A stretch of DNA of 64,000 bases from an uncultured Algibacter sp. (GTDB taxonomy: Bacteria; Bacteroidota; Bacteroidia; Flavobacteriales; Flavobacteriaceae). The stretch spans positions 1-64,000 of the forward strand of contig CANMQH010000013.1 of the NCBI GenBank assembly GCA_947499935.1, read 5' to 3'. Position numbers and translations under genes: made by a program. Position 1 is the first letter of the stretch. The number at the start of each line of letters is the position of its first letter. Under the pieces are notes generated by a model. It searched no databases. It was not told where the DNA came from and saw only the letters and a list, made by a program, of their open reading frames with translations. Shown one piece after another: positions 37,385 through 46,195 of this stretch.

Positions 37385-37418
37385 AAAGCACCTTTTTCTT
37401 AAATAAAAAAGGTGCTTT
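37385..37418. terminator. Bidirectional terminator between CpxP-like gene and hemL
   Basis: AAAGCACCTTTTT (37385-37397) pairs perfectly with AAAAAGGTGCTTT (37406-37418) with an 8-base loop. It has T-runs on both strands and lies between two convergent stops (37345 and 37425). Confidence 0.85.
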
Positions 37419-37424
37419 GCTTTT

Positions 37425-38711
37425 TTACAAATCTTTTGAAGCTTGATTAACAGCCTCAATAGTAAAATCTAAATCTTCATAGCTTAAAGCATCTGTTATA
37501 AACCAAGTCTCAAAAGCACTCGGCGCTATATAAATACCTTGGTTTAACATACCATGAAAAAACGCTTTAAATTTGTCGTTATTTCCCTTAGCAGCACTTT
37601 CAAAATCAACAACATCGCTATCATCAAAATGTACTGAAATCATGGAACCTACTCTATTTATAGTATATACTACATTGTTTTCATCTAAAACTTTAGCCAT
37701 ACCAGCATGTAAATACGCTGTCTTTTCTGCCAACCTATCAAATACTTTATCATCATTATTTAGTTCTGTTAACATAGCTAATCCCGCAGCCATAGCTAAA
37801 GGGTTCCCACTTAATGTCCCTGCTTGGTATACAGGACCTAGAGGAGCCAAATGATTCATGATTTCGTTACGTGCTGCAAAAGCACCAACAGGCAAACCAC
37901 CTCCTATTACTTTTCCAAAACATACGATATCCGCATTAATATTATAAAGTTCTTGTGCGCCTCCTTTAGCCAATCTAAATCCAGTCATAACCTCATCAAA
38001 AACCAACAAAATATCATGAGCATCACACAAGGCTCTCATACCCTCTAAAAAATCTTTTTTTGGTGGAATACAGCCCATGTTACCAGCAACAGGCTCTATA
38101 ATAATGCATGCTATCTCATTTTTATTAGCATCTATTAACTGTTTTACATGATCTAAATCATTGTAACGCGCCAATAATGTATCTTTAGCAGTCCCTTTTG
38201 TTACACCAGGACTATTAGGTGTTCCAAACGTACTTGCACCACTTCCTGCTTGGATTAAAAATGAATCGGAATGCCCATGATAACACCCCGAAAATTTTAT
38301 AATTTTATCTTTACCTGTAAAACCTCTAGCTAAACGAACGGCACTCATACAAGCCTCCGTACCAGAATTAACAAATCGTATCTTATCAATATTAGGCACC
38401 ATAGAAACTGCTAATTCTGCTATTTTAGTTTCAATTTCTGTAGGCATACCAAACGAAGTTCCTTTTTGGGCTTTTTCAATAACAGCATTAACCACGGACT
38501 CATGTGCATGACCTAATATCATGGGGCCCCATGAATTTATATAATCTATTAACCGATTACCATCTTCGTCATACAAATAAGCACCTTTAGCTTCTTTTAC
38601 AAATATTGGAGTTCCACCAACACCTTTAAACGCTCTTACTGGAGAATTTACTCCTCCAGGAATTACCTTTTCTGCTTCTGCAAATAATGCACTACTTCTC
38701 TTATAAATCAT
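37425..38711 (-). CDS. hemL: Glutamate-1-semialdehyde 2,1-aminomutase
   Basis: It makes 5-aminolevulinate from glutamate-1-semialdehyde, an early step of heme synthesis. The 428-residue product matches throughout: start [55 protein letters not shown] and the PLP lysine K267 in [15 protein letters not shown]. It is the last of four genes in a minus-strand run (40783 to 37425); the gene before it ends 16 bases upstream. Confidence 0.95.
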   Translation of the reverse strand: MIYKRSSALFAEAEKVIPGGVNSPVRAFKGVGGTPIFVKEAKGAYLYDEDGNRLIDYINSWGPMILGHAHESVVNAVIEKAQKGTSFGMPTEIETKIAELAVSMVPNIDKIRFVNSGTEACMSAVRLARGFTGKDKIIKFSGCYHGHSDSFLIQAGSGASTFGTPNSPGVTKGTAKDTLLARYNDLDHVKQLIDANKNEIACIIIEPVAGNMGCIPPKKDFLEGMRALCDAHDILLVFDEVMTGFRLAKGGAQELYNINADIVCFGKVIGGGLPVGAFAARNEIMNHLAPLGPVYQAGTLSGNPLAMAAGLAMLTELNNDDKVFDRLAEKTAYLHAGMAKVLDENNVVYTINRVGSMISVHFDDSDVVDFESAAKGNNDKFKAFFHGMLNQGIYIAPSAFETWFITDALSYEDLDFTIEAVNQASKDL

Positions 38712-38726
38712 TATTTATTTTTTTGA

Positions 38727-39539
38727 TTACGGCTTTACTATTAATACTTGCCCAATATCTAAGGTCGTACTGCGTAAACCATTTATGTTTTGAAGTTCTT
38801 TTACCGTAATATTATACCGTCTTGAAATCGCATATAAAGTATCACCTTTTGAAACCGTATGAGTAATACGTTTGCTTTTTATAGGCGAATCGTATTTAAC
38901 ATCTGTATTAATACTTCGCCCCTTATCCAATTCATAAAGTTTATAACGCTCAATAAGGCTAATTAGTTTTTGAGGATATTTTTTATCGGTAGCATACCCG
39001 GCTGCTCTAAGACCTTTAGCCCAACCTTTGTAATCTTCTTTTCTAAGTTTAAAAAGTGCTGAATATCGTTTTCGTTCTGATAGAAATAAAGAATGATCTC
39101 TAAACGAATATTTAGCGTCTTTATATTTTCTAAAACATTCTTGTTTTTTATCATCATCATGATAAATCTTAGCACCTGTCCAACCATGGCACTTAATACC
39201 GAAATGATTATTAGCTTGTAAAGACAACCGCCCTCTACCAGAGCCAGATTCTAAAATACCTTGTGCTAAAGTTATACTTGCAGGAATACCATAAAGCCCC
39301 ATTTCTTGCTGAGCAATTTCTTTATGCAAATCTATATATTGCTCTGTTGAACTCGCATAGTTTTTGGTAGACTTTCCGCCATTATCCGTTTTGTGCTCTT
39401 TATTTTGAGTATTTACGTTCTTTTTATTGGTAACAACCTTTACAGTACGTGTTTTTGGTTTTTTAACCACAACTGGTTTTTTTGCTTTACAACTGTAAAA
39501 CGCAAAAACAACACAGACTAGCATTAAAAATCTATTCAT
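38727..39539 (-). CDS. Glucosaminidase-LysM lipoprotein
   Basis: I start at the ATG at 39539, giving 270 residues; the frame extends 12 bases further up, overlapping the previous gene. It has a lipoprotein signal (VVFAFYSC), a basic linker, a glucosaminidase domain (about 70-200; SITLAQGILESGSGRG with catalytic-type Glu, then NNHFGIKCHGW) and a C-terminal LysM (about 225-270; HTVSKGDTLYAISRRYNITV). It should cut peptidoglycan. It precedes hemL. Confidence 0.88.
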   Translation of the reverse strand: MNRFLMLVCVVFAFYSCKAKKPVVVKKPKTRTVKVVTNKKNVNTQNKEHKTDNGGKSTKNYASSTEQYIDLHKEIAQQEMGLYGIPASITLAQGILESGSGRGRLSLQANNHFGIKCHGWTGAKIYHDDDKKQECFRKYKDAKYSFRDHSLFLSERKRYSALFKLRKEDYKGWAKGLRAAGYATDKKYPQKLISLIERYKLYELDKGRSINTDVKYDSPIKSKRITHTVSKGDTLYAISRRYNITVKELQNINGLRSTTLDIGQVLIVKP

Positions 39540-39543
39540 TATC

Positions 39544-40452
39544 TTAATCAATTATTGGTATATTTTTATTTTTTATCCTAGCATTCATACCTAATATGCC
39601 TTGTAATCCACCCGTATGAATGGCCAAGATTTTTGCTCCTTTTTTAAAATAATTTTTGTTTATTAAATCAAAAATACCGAACATCATTTTCCCTGTATAT
39701 ACTGGATCTAAAGGCACATGATGTGATGCTTTAAAATGATTAATAAACGCTATTAATTCTGTATTTATTTTGGCATAACCACCAAAATGATAATCACTAA
39801 TTAATTCCCAGTTGGTTTTAAGTGCAAATCTACTAATATCTTGCTTTAAAAAGTCACCTTTTAGAGCTGGAAATCCTAAAATTTGTTGATTGGGTTTTGA
39901 ACTATTAATAAGCCCAGATATAGTACCTCCTGTTCCAACGGCGCAACATATATAATCGAATGCACCATCATAAGCAGATAGTATTTCTTCACACCCTTTA
40001 ACAGCTAAAGTATTTGTACCTCCTTCGGGAATCATATAGAAATCGCCAAATTCATTTTTTAACTTTTGTAAAAAAATATTTGATGTTTTATTTTTATAAT
40101 CTTCTCTAGAAACAAACTTAAACCGCATTCCGTTTTCTTTTGCAAAACTTAATGTAGCATTACTTGACACTTTATCTAACAACTCTTCTCCCCTAATAAC
40201 GCCTATGGTATCAAAACCCATTAGACGTCCTGCAGATGCTACAGCTGCTATATGATTAGAAAATGCACCACCAAAAGTAAGTAGCGTTTTTAAGCCTAAT
40301 TTTTGGGCTTCAAGCAAATTATATTTAAGCTTTCGGTATTTATTACCCGATACAAATGAATGAATTTCGTCTTCCCGTTTTAAAAACAATTCTACCCTAT
40401 CGTTATTTGGTAAAACTATGGATTGATTTATACTCTTCTTAAGCTCTAACAT
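39544..40452 (-). CDS. D-cysteine desulfhydrase / ACC deaminase family enzyme
   Basis: A PLP enzyme of 302 residues. It has the family patterns SGNKYRKLKYNLLEAQ (PLP lysine), TFGGAFSNHIAAVA and VGTGGTISGLI. Members break down D-cysteine or 1-aminocyclopropane-1-carboxylate, and the sequence does not tell which. It is 7 bases after the small HExxH gene and 4 bases before the glucosaminidase start. Confidence 0.88.
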   Translation of the reverse strand: MLELKKSINQSIVLPNNDRVELFLKREDEIHSFVSGNKYRKLKYNLLEAQKLGLKTLLTFGGAFSNHIAAVASAGRLMGFDTIGVIRGEELLDKVSSNATLSFAKENGMRFKFVSREDYKNKTSNIFLQKLKNEFGDFYMIPEGGTNTLAVKGCEEILSAYDGAFDYICCAVGTGGTISGLINSSKPNQQILGFPALKGDFLKQDISRFALKTNWELISDYHFGGYAKINTELIAFINHFKASHHVPLDPVYTGKMMFGIFDLINKNYFKKGAKILAIHTGGLQGILGMNARIKNKNIPIID

Positions 40453-40459
40453 AATAAGA

Positions 40460-40783
40460 TTAAAGATACTTTAAAAAATGCCAAAAAGGACGCTGTTTTA
40501 AATAATCCATTTGCAATTCGTTGGTGTAAGCTTCCTTTTCAAAAGAAATATTTAAATATGCAGAATGCCATTTTTTATGTTGTATTAATCGGATTAAAAA
40601 CTCAATACAATAGACTATGTAAAAAGGAATAACCAATAATTCTAATTGTTGTCTTAAATGAATTTTTTCATGATTTATTAAAACACGATTAAACTTTAAC
40701 TTTTTTGACTTTAAAAATACAAAAGGATAAATGGTAATTCCTGTATAGCCTTTTGGTACCATATATTTTGAAATAAAAATCAT
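40460..40783 (-). CDS. Small membrane protein with HExxH motif, M56-like
   Basis: The 107-residue product carries HEKIH at residues 38-42 in INHEKIHLRQQLELL, followed by one hydrophobic segment (about 48-67) and FEKEAY (81-86), whose Glu could be a third zinc ligand. This order (HExxH, helix, ExxAY-type motif) is like the core of M48/M56 peptidases, but far shorter. A tiny protease or a chaperone is possible. It leads the operon with the desulfhydrase. Confidence 0.6.
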   Translation of the reverse strand: MIFISKYMVPKGYTGITIYPFVFLKSKKLKFNRVLINHEKIHLRQQLELLVIPFYIVYCIEFLIRLIQHKKWHSAYLNISFEKEAYTNELQMDYLKQRPFWHFLKYL

Positions 40784-40874
40784 ATTTAAGCTATTGCATA
40801 TAAAAAATCGATCTATTCTTAATACATAGTAGCCCTAAACTTTAATTAAAAACAGTAAAACAAAATTAAATAAA

Positions 40875-40905
40875 AAAATCTCCAACTTATAATGTTGGAG
40901 ATTTT
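40875..40905 (-). terminator. Terminator of the RskA-like lipoprotein gene
   Basis: AAAATCTCCAAC (40875-40886) pairs perfectly with GTTGGAGATTTT (40894-40905), with a 7-base loop and T-run on the minus strand. It lies 63 bases past the stop at 40968. Confidence 0.85.
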
Positions 40906-40967
40906 AAATATTAAAACCTAAATCAGCTCGATTTAATTACCTATTTAACAATTATTAATCTGTCGTC

Positions 40968-41852
40968 TTACCTTAAAGCCTTACCTGATGGTATCTTATT
41001 TACAGGCTCCATAGTGTTTAAGACAGGAGATACAGATGGACCTGCATTGACATTTAATAACATTAAAGAAAATGGAGTTGCTTGATCATAATCAGGATTT
41101 GGTTCAATAGTAATAAAAACTTGCTTTTTGACAACCTCGCCATCCGCAGGAAAAATAAGTCCACGTGGAGCACTTGATAAAAAATCTTCTCCAGGATAGT
41201 TAGGTGGAGCTACTGCGGTATCACTGTAAAGTGCAGCATCGTCAGAAGCATCTATCATAGTAAATGTACCTGTACTTACAGATTTATCATTTAATACAAC
41301 CCAGCCTTCATATTTCCAGCCTTCAGATAAAACAGGTAAATTTAAACTAGGAGCTAATCCAGCAAATCCTGTTGGATCCATAAACCAAACACCAAATTCT
41401 TCATTACTCCCATTATTATCTGTAGGCGTAGCAATTACAAATTTACCAGATATATTAGAAAAATCGCTTGCAACCTTATTTGTAGTTAATAAGGCAGCAT
41501 CATTATCAAACATTCCGCCTAATATTTTTGTTGTAGATGGTCCTGCATCGCTATCATCTCTTGGCTCAATAGATACTAAAAATTCTGTTGCTTTTTCTAA
41601 ATTAGCCTTATTAACCATAAACGTTTGATTTAATGCATTATCTGTGAATTTACCTGTAGAAACAGGTACATTATCTACAATAATCCAACCTTCATAATTT
41701 GCGCCATTTGTTAATTCCCCTAGATTTTCTAGTTCTAAAGTAAGTGGTATCATATCAGATGATTGACTATCATTATCGTCGTCATTTGAGCAGGAAGACA
41801 CTATTAAAATGTTTAAGACTATTAAGTAAAGTACTGTGATTCTTTTTTTCAT
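40968..41852 (-). CDS. Lipoprotein with two anti-sigma-K (RskA C-terminal)-like domains
   Basis: The 294-residue product has a lipoprotein signal (LIVSSC) and a short Asp-rich linker. Two tandem similar domains follow (about 36-150 and 160-285), each with YEGWI/VV-xx-PVSTG-F and a later FLVSIEPRDDSDAGPS or FITIEPNPDYDQATP stretch. These resemble the extracytoplasmic end of RskA anti-sigma factors. It has no sigma-binding domain and no sigma gene nearby, so it does not act as an anti-sigma factor in the usual way. Confidence 0.7.
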   Translation of the reverse strand: MKKRITVLYLIVLNILIVSSCSNDDDNDSQSSDMIPLTLELENLGELTNGANYEGWIIVDNVPVSTGKFTDNALNQTFMVNKANLEKATEFLVSIEPRDDSDAGPSTTKILGGMFDNDAALLTTNKVASDFSNISGKFVIATPTDNNGSNEEFGVWFMDPTGFAGLAPSLNLPVLSEGWKYEGWVVLNDKSVSTGTFTMIDASDDAALYSDTAVAPPNYPGEDFLSSAPRGLIFPADGEVVKKQVFITIEPNPDYDQATPFSLMLLNVNAGPSVSPVLNTMEPVNKIPSGKALR

Positions 41853-42041
41853 CTTTTTAAAATAATTTTTATCATGTTAATATTATATATACATGATGCA
41901 CATAAATAAAAAAATAACAACTCATCTATAAATATTTAAAACAAATATGATTTAGCTTAAATTTAAAAATCAACATAACATGATTTATAGTTTATCGTAA
42001 ATAATCGCTTATTTTTGATGTATTAATTATATATATAACAG

Positions 42042-42206
42042 ATGAAAAAAATAATCCCCATTGAAGAAGGTGATTATTACCTAACACCAGAAGGCTACCG
42101 TTGTTTTACCGAACAATACCATTTAAAACGTGGCTATTGTTGCGAAAGCGGTTGTAGACACTGCCCATATGGCTACAATCCCAAAACAAATACTTCTGAA
42201 AATTAG
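42042..42206 (+). CDS. DUF5522 small cysteine-rich protein
   Basis: The 54-residue product opens MKKIIPIEEGDYYLTPEG and has GYCCESGCRHCPYGYNP near the end, the signature of DUF5522. Its four cysteines could bind a metal. It is a single cytoplasmic gene, common in Bacteroidetes and without known function. Confidence 0.85.
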   Translation: MKKIIPIEEGDYYLTPEGYRCFTEQYHLKRGYCCESGCRHCPYGYNPKTNTSEN

Positions 42207-42328
42207 CACATAATAGCTGTTGTTGGTATGATTATTGATGCTGTTTTATATATAAAAGCTTAATGATTTTCACCACAAAAATATTTGATTATTATCAGTT
42301 AATCCAATATTAAAACAAATAAACTATT

Positions 42329-42883
42329 ATGAAAAAATTACTCAAATTACTGCCGTTATTGGCGCTACTAATTGTAGTTAGTTCTTGTACCTCCGTTCGT
42401 GTTGCAGCCGATTACGACAAAGACGCAACATTTACTGAATATAAAACTTTTGCCTTTTTTAAAACAGGTATTGATAAAGCTGAAATTAGCGATTTAGACA
42501 AACGTAGAATCCTCCGCGCTATAGAATCTGAACTACTAGCTAAGGGGTTTACTAAGTCTGAAAATCCAGATTTATTAGTAAGTCTATTTACAAAATCTCA
42601 ACAACGCGTAGACGTGTACAACAACTCTTGGGGCAATGGCGCTTGGGGTTGGGGCGGTTGGGGTGGCTTTGGTCCTGGTTGGGGTTGGGGTTGGAATCAA
42701 CCAAGTGTATCTACGACTACACAAGGCACTTTATACGTAGATCTTATTGATGCAAATAAAAAAGAATTAATCTGGCAGGGTATGGGAACTGGTTATTTAA
42801 GTAGAAACGTTGAAAAAAAGGAAGAACGTATTAAAGAGTTTGTTACTAAAATTATGGAAAAATACCCTCCTGAAGCTAAATAA
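42329..42883 (+). CDS. DUF4136 lipoprotein
   Basis: The 184-residue product has a lipoprotein signal (LIVVSSC, Cys about residue 20) followed by the DUF4136 pattern: VRVAADYDKDATFTEYKTFAF, then RILRAIESELLAKGF and NPDLLVSLF, and GTLYVDLIDANKKELIWQG. A Trp/Gly-rich insert (about 104-128) splits the domain. Function is unknown. A 30-bp palindromic terminator follows. Confidence 0.88.
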   Translation: MKKLLKLLPLLALLIVVSSCTSVRVAADYDKDATFTEYKTFAFFKTGIDKAEISDLDKRRILRAIESELLAKGFTKSENPDLLVSLFTKSQQRVDVYNNSWGNGAWGWGGWGGFGPGWGWGWNQPSVSTTTQGTLYVDLIDANKKELIWQGMGTGYLSRNVEKKEERIKEFVTKIMEKYPPEAK

Positions 42884-42913
42884 CATATAAATTCTATACA
42901 AATCATATCATTT

Positions 42914-42943
42914 TGAGTTCACTAAAATATTTTAGTGAACTCA
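42914..42943 (+). terminator. Palindromic terminator after the DUF4136 gene
   Basis: Bases 42914-42928 are the exact reverse complement of 42929-42943, a 30-bp perfect palindrome, followed by TTTAGTTTTA. It lies 31 bases past the stop. Confidence 0.8.
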
Positions 42944-43031
42944 TTTAGTTTTATCCTGTTTTGTAAGTGTTCTCATTTAATATCTTAACATTCTACAAAT
43001 CTGGAATAGTTAATATAAAGATACCAAACCA

Positions 43032-43125
43032 AGATTCTGCTAAAAAAGCGGAATTAGTTATTTGCAATTTTGAGTGTATCTTATAGACTTCTCAAAATTG
43101 AGCATTACTAATAAATCTTAATCAA
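43032..43125. repeat. Two-hairpin dispersed repeat, copy 2
   Basis: Hairpin 1 has arms 43034-43041 and 43047-43054, with one G-T pair. Hairpin 2 has perfect arms CAATTTTGAG (43065-43074) and CTCAAAATTG (43091-43100) around a TAGACTT-containing loop. The ACTAATAAAT tail follows. It matches 501-597 in order and loops, while arm bases differ in compensating pairs. Confidence 0.7.
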
Positions 43126-43224
43126 AACAGCAATTACACCTATAAAATTTAATTATTCGTTACAAAACACCTAAATAAATAAATATTCCGTATTTTTACT
43201 ATCTATTCAATTACAAATAAAAGC

Positions 43225-44988
43225 ATGCAAAAAGGTATCGAAACTAACGCTATATTAAATCGTTTACCAAAACATTTAAAACAATTTATTAAGCCACAAA
43301 ACTATTCTGATTATTCAGCTATAGACCAAGCTGTTTGGCGTTATGTTATGCGAAAAAATGTTGATTTTTTAAGTACTGTAGCCCATAAGTCATATTTAGA
43401 AGGTTTAAAGCATACTGGAATTTCTATAGAAAGTATTCCTAATATGTACGGCATGAACCGCATTTTAAAAGATATAGGTTGGGCTGCTGTTGCTGTAGAT
43501 GGATTTATTCCTCCAAATGCATTTATGGAATTCCAAGCCTATAATGTACTCGTTATTGCTAGTGATATTAGACAATTAGAACATATAGAGTACACACCTG
43601 CACCAGATATTATTCATGAAGGTGCTGGCCATGCTCCAATTATTGCCAACCCAGAATATTCTGAGTATTTACGTCGTTTTGGAGAAATTGGTTGCAAAGC
43701 CATTTCATCTGCAAAAGACTATGAGTTATATGAAGCTGTAAGACATTTATCTATTGTTAAAGAAGCTCCAAATTCTAATGAAGATGAGATTACTTCTGCA
43801 GAAAAAAAAGTAGAACACTTACAACAAAATATGGGTAAACCTAGTGAAATGGCACTCATAAGAAATTTACATTGGTGGACTGTAGAATATGGCTTGATTG
43901 GCACTATTAAAGACCCAAAAATATACGGTGCTGGCTTATTATCATCTATAGGTGAAAGTGCTTGGTGCATGACAGACAACGTTAATAAATTGCCCTATAA
44001 TATTTTGGCAACATATAAAAATTTTGATATTACCAAACCACAGCCTCAACTTTTTGTAACCCCAGATTTTGCACATTTAAGTTTAATTTTAGAAGAATTT
44101 GCCAATACCATGGCCATACGCAAAGGCGGACTTACTGGAGTTAACAAATTAATAGAATCTCAAGCTTTAGGCACTATAGAGTTTAGTACTGGACTTCAAG
44201 TTTCCGGAACATTTACAAACGTTATTGAGGATAACGGAAAACCTATTTACATCCAGACAACGGGACATACCGCATTGGCATATCGTGAAAAAGAATTGGT
44301 AGGACATGGTAAAAACATACATAAAGAGGGCTTTGGCTCACCTATAGGAAAACTAAAAGGTATCAATCTTGCTATAGAAGACATGAGCCCGAGAGATTTA
44401 AATGCTTATGATATTTATGAAGAAAAAACAGTAACCTTAGAATTTGAAGGTGGTATTATTGTATCTGGTGATATTATTACAGGAAAACGTAACCTACAAG
44501 GAAAAATAATTCTTATCAGTTTTAAAAATTGTACGGTTACTCATGGAGAAACAACTTTATTTAAACCCGAATGGGGTATTTACGATATGGCTGTGGGTAA
44601 GGGTATTGTATCCGCGTTCTCAGGACCTGCAGATTTAAATAGTTTCGATTTAATAACCCACAAACCCTCATCACAAACTATTCAAATAGAAAAAACCCAA
44701 AAACGATTAGAATTAGAATCTTTATACCAATTGGTACGAGATTATAGAACTAGTAAAAACCCAACGCTTTCTAAAAATAAAGTTCTAAAAACTTTAATTG
44801 AAAAACACCCTAATGACTGGTTATTGCCCATAGAACTTTACGAATTAGCACATTTAGAAAACGACCATAAATTATGCGAAAATATTTTACTGCACCTAGA
44901 GTTTATTAAACAAAATAAACCCGCCGTAGGCACATTAATTGATGATGGTTTAGATATTATTACAAATAAAAGTGTTAGCGCTATTTAA
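43225..44988 (+). CDS. Aromatic amino acid hydroxylase with long C-terminal extension
   Basis: The N-terminal 290 residues are the pterin- and iron-dependent hydroxylase fold: iron ligands H131 and H136 (DIIHEGAGHAP) and E221 (WWTVEYGLIG). It probably hydroxylates phenylalanine or tyrosine. The remaining 295 residues are beyond the standard fold; the first part (about 300-480) is strand-rich, the rest helical. Flavobacterial hydroxylases often carry such a tail, of unknown role. A two-hairpin repeat ends 99 bases upstream. Confidence 0.87.
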   Translation: MQKGIETNAILNRLPKHLKQFIKPQNYSDYSAIDQAVWRYVMRKNVDFLSTVAHKSYLEGLKHTGISIESIPNMYGMNRILKDIGWAAVAVDGFIPPNAFMEFQAYNVLVIASDIRQLEHIEYTPAPDIIHEGAGHAPIIANPEYSEYLRRFGEIGCKAISSAKDYELYEAVRHLSIVKEAPNSNEDEITSAEKKVEHLQQNMGKPSEMALIRNLHWWTVEYGLIGTIKDPKIYGAGLLSSIGESAWCMTDNVNKLPYNILATYKNFDITKPQPQLFVTPDFAHLSLILEEFANTMAIRKGGLTGVNKLIESQALGTIEFSTGLQVSGTFTNVIEDNGKPIYIQTTGHTALAYREKELVGHGKNIHKEGFGSPIGKLKGINLAIEDMSPRDLNAYDIYEEKTVTLEFEGGIIVSGDIITGKRNLQGKIILISFKNCTVTHGETTLFKPEWGIYDMAVGKGIVSAFSGPADLNSFDLITHKPSSQTIQIEKTQKRLELESLYQLVRDYRTSKNPTLSKNKVLKTLIEKHPNDWLLPIELYELAHLENDHKLCENILLHLEFIKQNKPAVGTLIDDGLDIITNKSVSAI

Positions 44989-45047
44989 TACACCATAAAA
45001 ATTTTATTAAACCTGAAGGTGTAAAAATAATATCAAATAAAAATTAT

Positions 45048-45800
45048 TTATCTAAACCGTTGTAATGTATTCTTGGTAAACTCACTTAGCACTAATTTTC
45101 CACTTATTTCAGCACGCTCGGCAAGTAATAAATCCCAATGTTCTGTCCCCTTCCAAAATACAGTCTTCATAGCTTTTAAAGCATCTGGATTGTAACCTGC
45201 AAGTTTTTCTGCTAATACCATAACCGCTTCATCCAAAGCTGCTGTAGTTTCAAAAATTTCAGCATATAGTCCTTTGTCTTTTGCATATTCCGAAGAAAAA
45301 AAGGTCTCGGCATCTATAGTCATTTGCGACATGGCGATTACTCCTATTTTACGAGACACTGCTGGCTCTATAACAAAAGGTCCAATACCAATACTTAATT
45401 CACTTAACTTAACAGATGCAAACCTAGTGGCTAAACAATAATCTGTTGCAGCAGCCAAACCCACTCCACCTCCAACGGCCTTACCTTGTACACGGCCAAT
45501 AATTAGCTTTGAACATGTTCTCATGGCATTTATAACATTTGCAAAACCCGAGAAGAATTGTTTTCCATCTGCCTGATTTTCAATGTTTATAATCTCGTTA
45601 AAGCTGGCGCCCGCACAAAAAGTTCTATCACCGCCACTTTTTAAAACAATGACCTTTATGGCATCATTATAACCCGCATCATGTATAGTTTGGGCTAATT
45701 GCAACAAAATATCTGACGGCATTGAGTTTTTATCAGGATGAAAAAATTCAACATAACCTACTTGATTTTCAACATTTAGCGTAACATAAGGCTGCTCCAT
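45048..45800 (-). CDS. Enoyl-CoA hydratase/isomerase family protein
   Basis: The 250-residue product has the crotonase fold: VIVLKSGGDRTFCAGASFNEI, the oxyanion-hole GKAVGGGVGLAAATDYCLATRFA and the SELSIGIGPFVIEP segment with a conserved Glu. It could act in fatty-acid or phenylacetate/amino-acid breakdown. No other beta-oxidation gene is nearby. It is divergent from the rhodanese gene with overlapping promoter boxes. Confidence 0.85.
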   Translation of the reverse strand: MEQPYVTLNVENQVGYVEFFHPDKNSMPSDILLQLAQTIHDAGYNDAIKVIVLKSGGDRTFCAGASFNEIINIENQADGKQFFSGFANVINAMRTCSKLIIGRVQGKAVGGGVGLAAATDYCLATRFASVKLSELSIGIGPFVIEPAVSRKIGVIAMSQMTIDAETFFSSEYAKDKGLYAEIFETTAALDEAVMVLAEKLAGYNPDALKAMKTVFWKGTEHWDLLLAERAEISGKLVLSEFTKNTLQRFR

Positions 45801-45823
45801 ACTATAAAATACGTTTTATTCTT

Positions 45824-45853
45824 TTGATTGTTGAATATACAAATTTACTTTTG
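45824..45853 (+). promoter_or_regulatory. Rhodanese promoter, -33 TTG and -7 TACTTTTG
   Basis: TTG (45824-45826) and TACTTTTG (45846-45853) are 19 bases apart, an exact Bacteroidetes promoter layout, 36 bases before the rhodanese start. The opposite-strand box TAAATTTG (45840-45847) overlaps it by two bases and points to the hydratase gene. Confidence 0.65.
45840..45847 (-). promoter_or_regulatory. -7 box of the enoyl-CoA hydratase family gene
   Basis: On the minus strand this reads TAAATTTG, an exact TAnnTTTG box, 39 bases before the start at 45800. It shares bases 45846-45847 with the opposite box. Confidence 0.45.
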
Positions 45854-45889
45854 TAAAACTATTTGTGAACGCTTAAAAGGGATTATAAT

Positions 45890-46195
45890 ATGGGGATTAT
45901 AGAATTTGTTTTTGGAGGTAAAAAACATAAAATTCAAGATTATATTAAACGAAATGCTATTATTTTGGATGTTAGAACGCAAAGAGAATGGCAAAAAGGA
46001 CATATAAAAAATGCGGTACACATCCCGTTAAATGAATTAAGGGGCAGAATGGACGAAATCAAACAAAAAAGTCAACCTGTAATTGTATACTGTAAAAGTG
46101 GTGTAAGATCCTATAGAGCTTCAAAATTTTTAAAATCAAATAATATTGATGCTACAAATGGTGGTGGTTGGCAAAGTTTAAAAAATAAATTATAA
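45890..46195 (+). CDS. Single-domain rhodanese
   Basis: The 101-residue cytoplasmic product is one rhodanese domain. Catalytic C68 lies in VIVYCKSGVRS, with the typical AIILDVRTQREWQKGHIKNAVHIPL opening. It carries sulfur as persulfide. A short N-terminal hydrophobic stretch (IIEFVFGG) is probably not a signal. Its stop overlaps that of the DUF4230 gene on the other strand by 6 bases. Confidence 0.9.
   Translation: MGIIEFVFGGKKHKIQDYIKRNAIILDVRTQREWQKGHIKNAVHIPLNELRGRMDEIKQKSQPVIVYCKSGVRSYRASKFLKSNNIDATNGGGWQSLKNKL

Noticed and set aside
41871..41897. ATCATGT/ACATGAT repeat ahead of the RskA-like gene
   Set aside because: Seven bases only, with no further support.
44990..45026. TACACC...GGTGTA hairpin as a terminator after the hydroxylase gene
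   Set aside because: Only 6 bp with a long loop; too weak to call.
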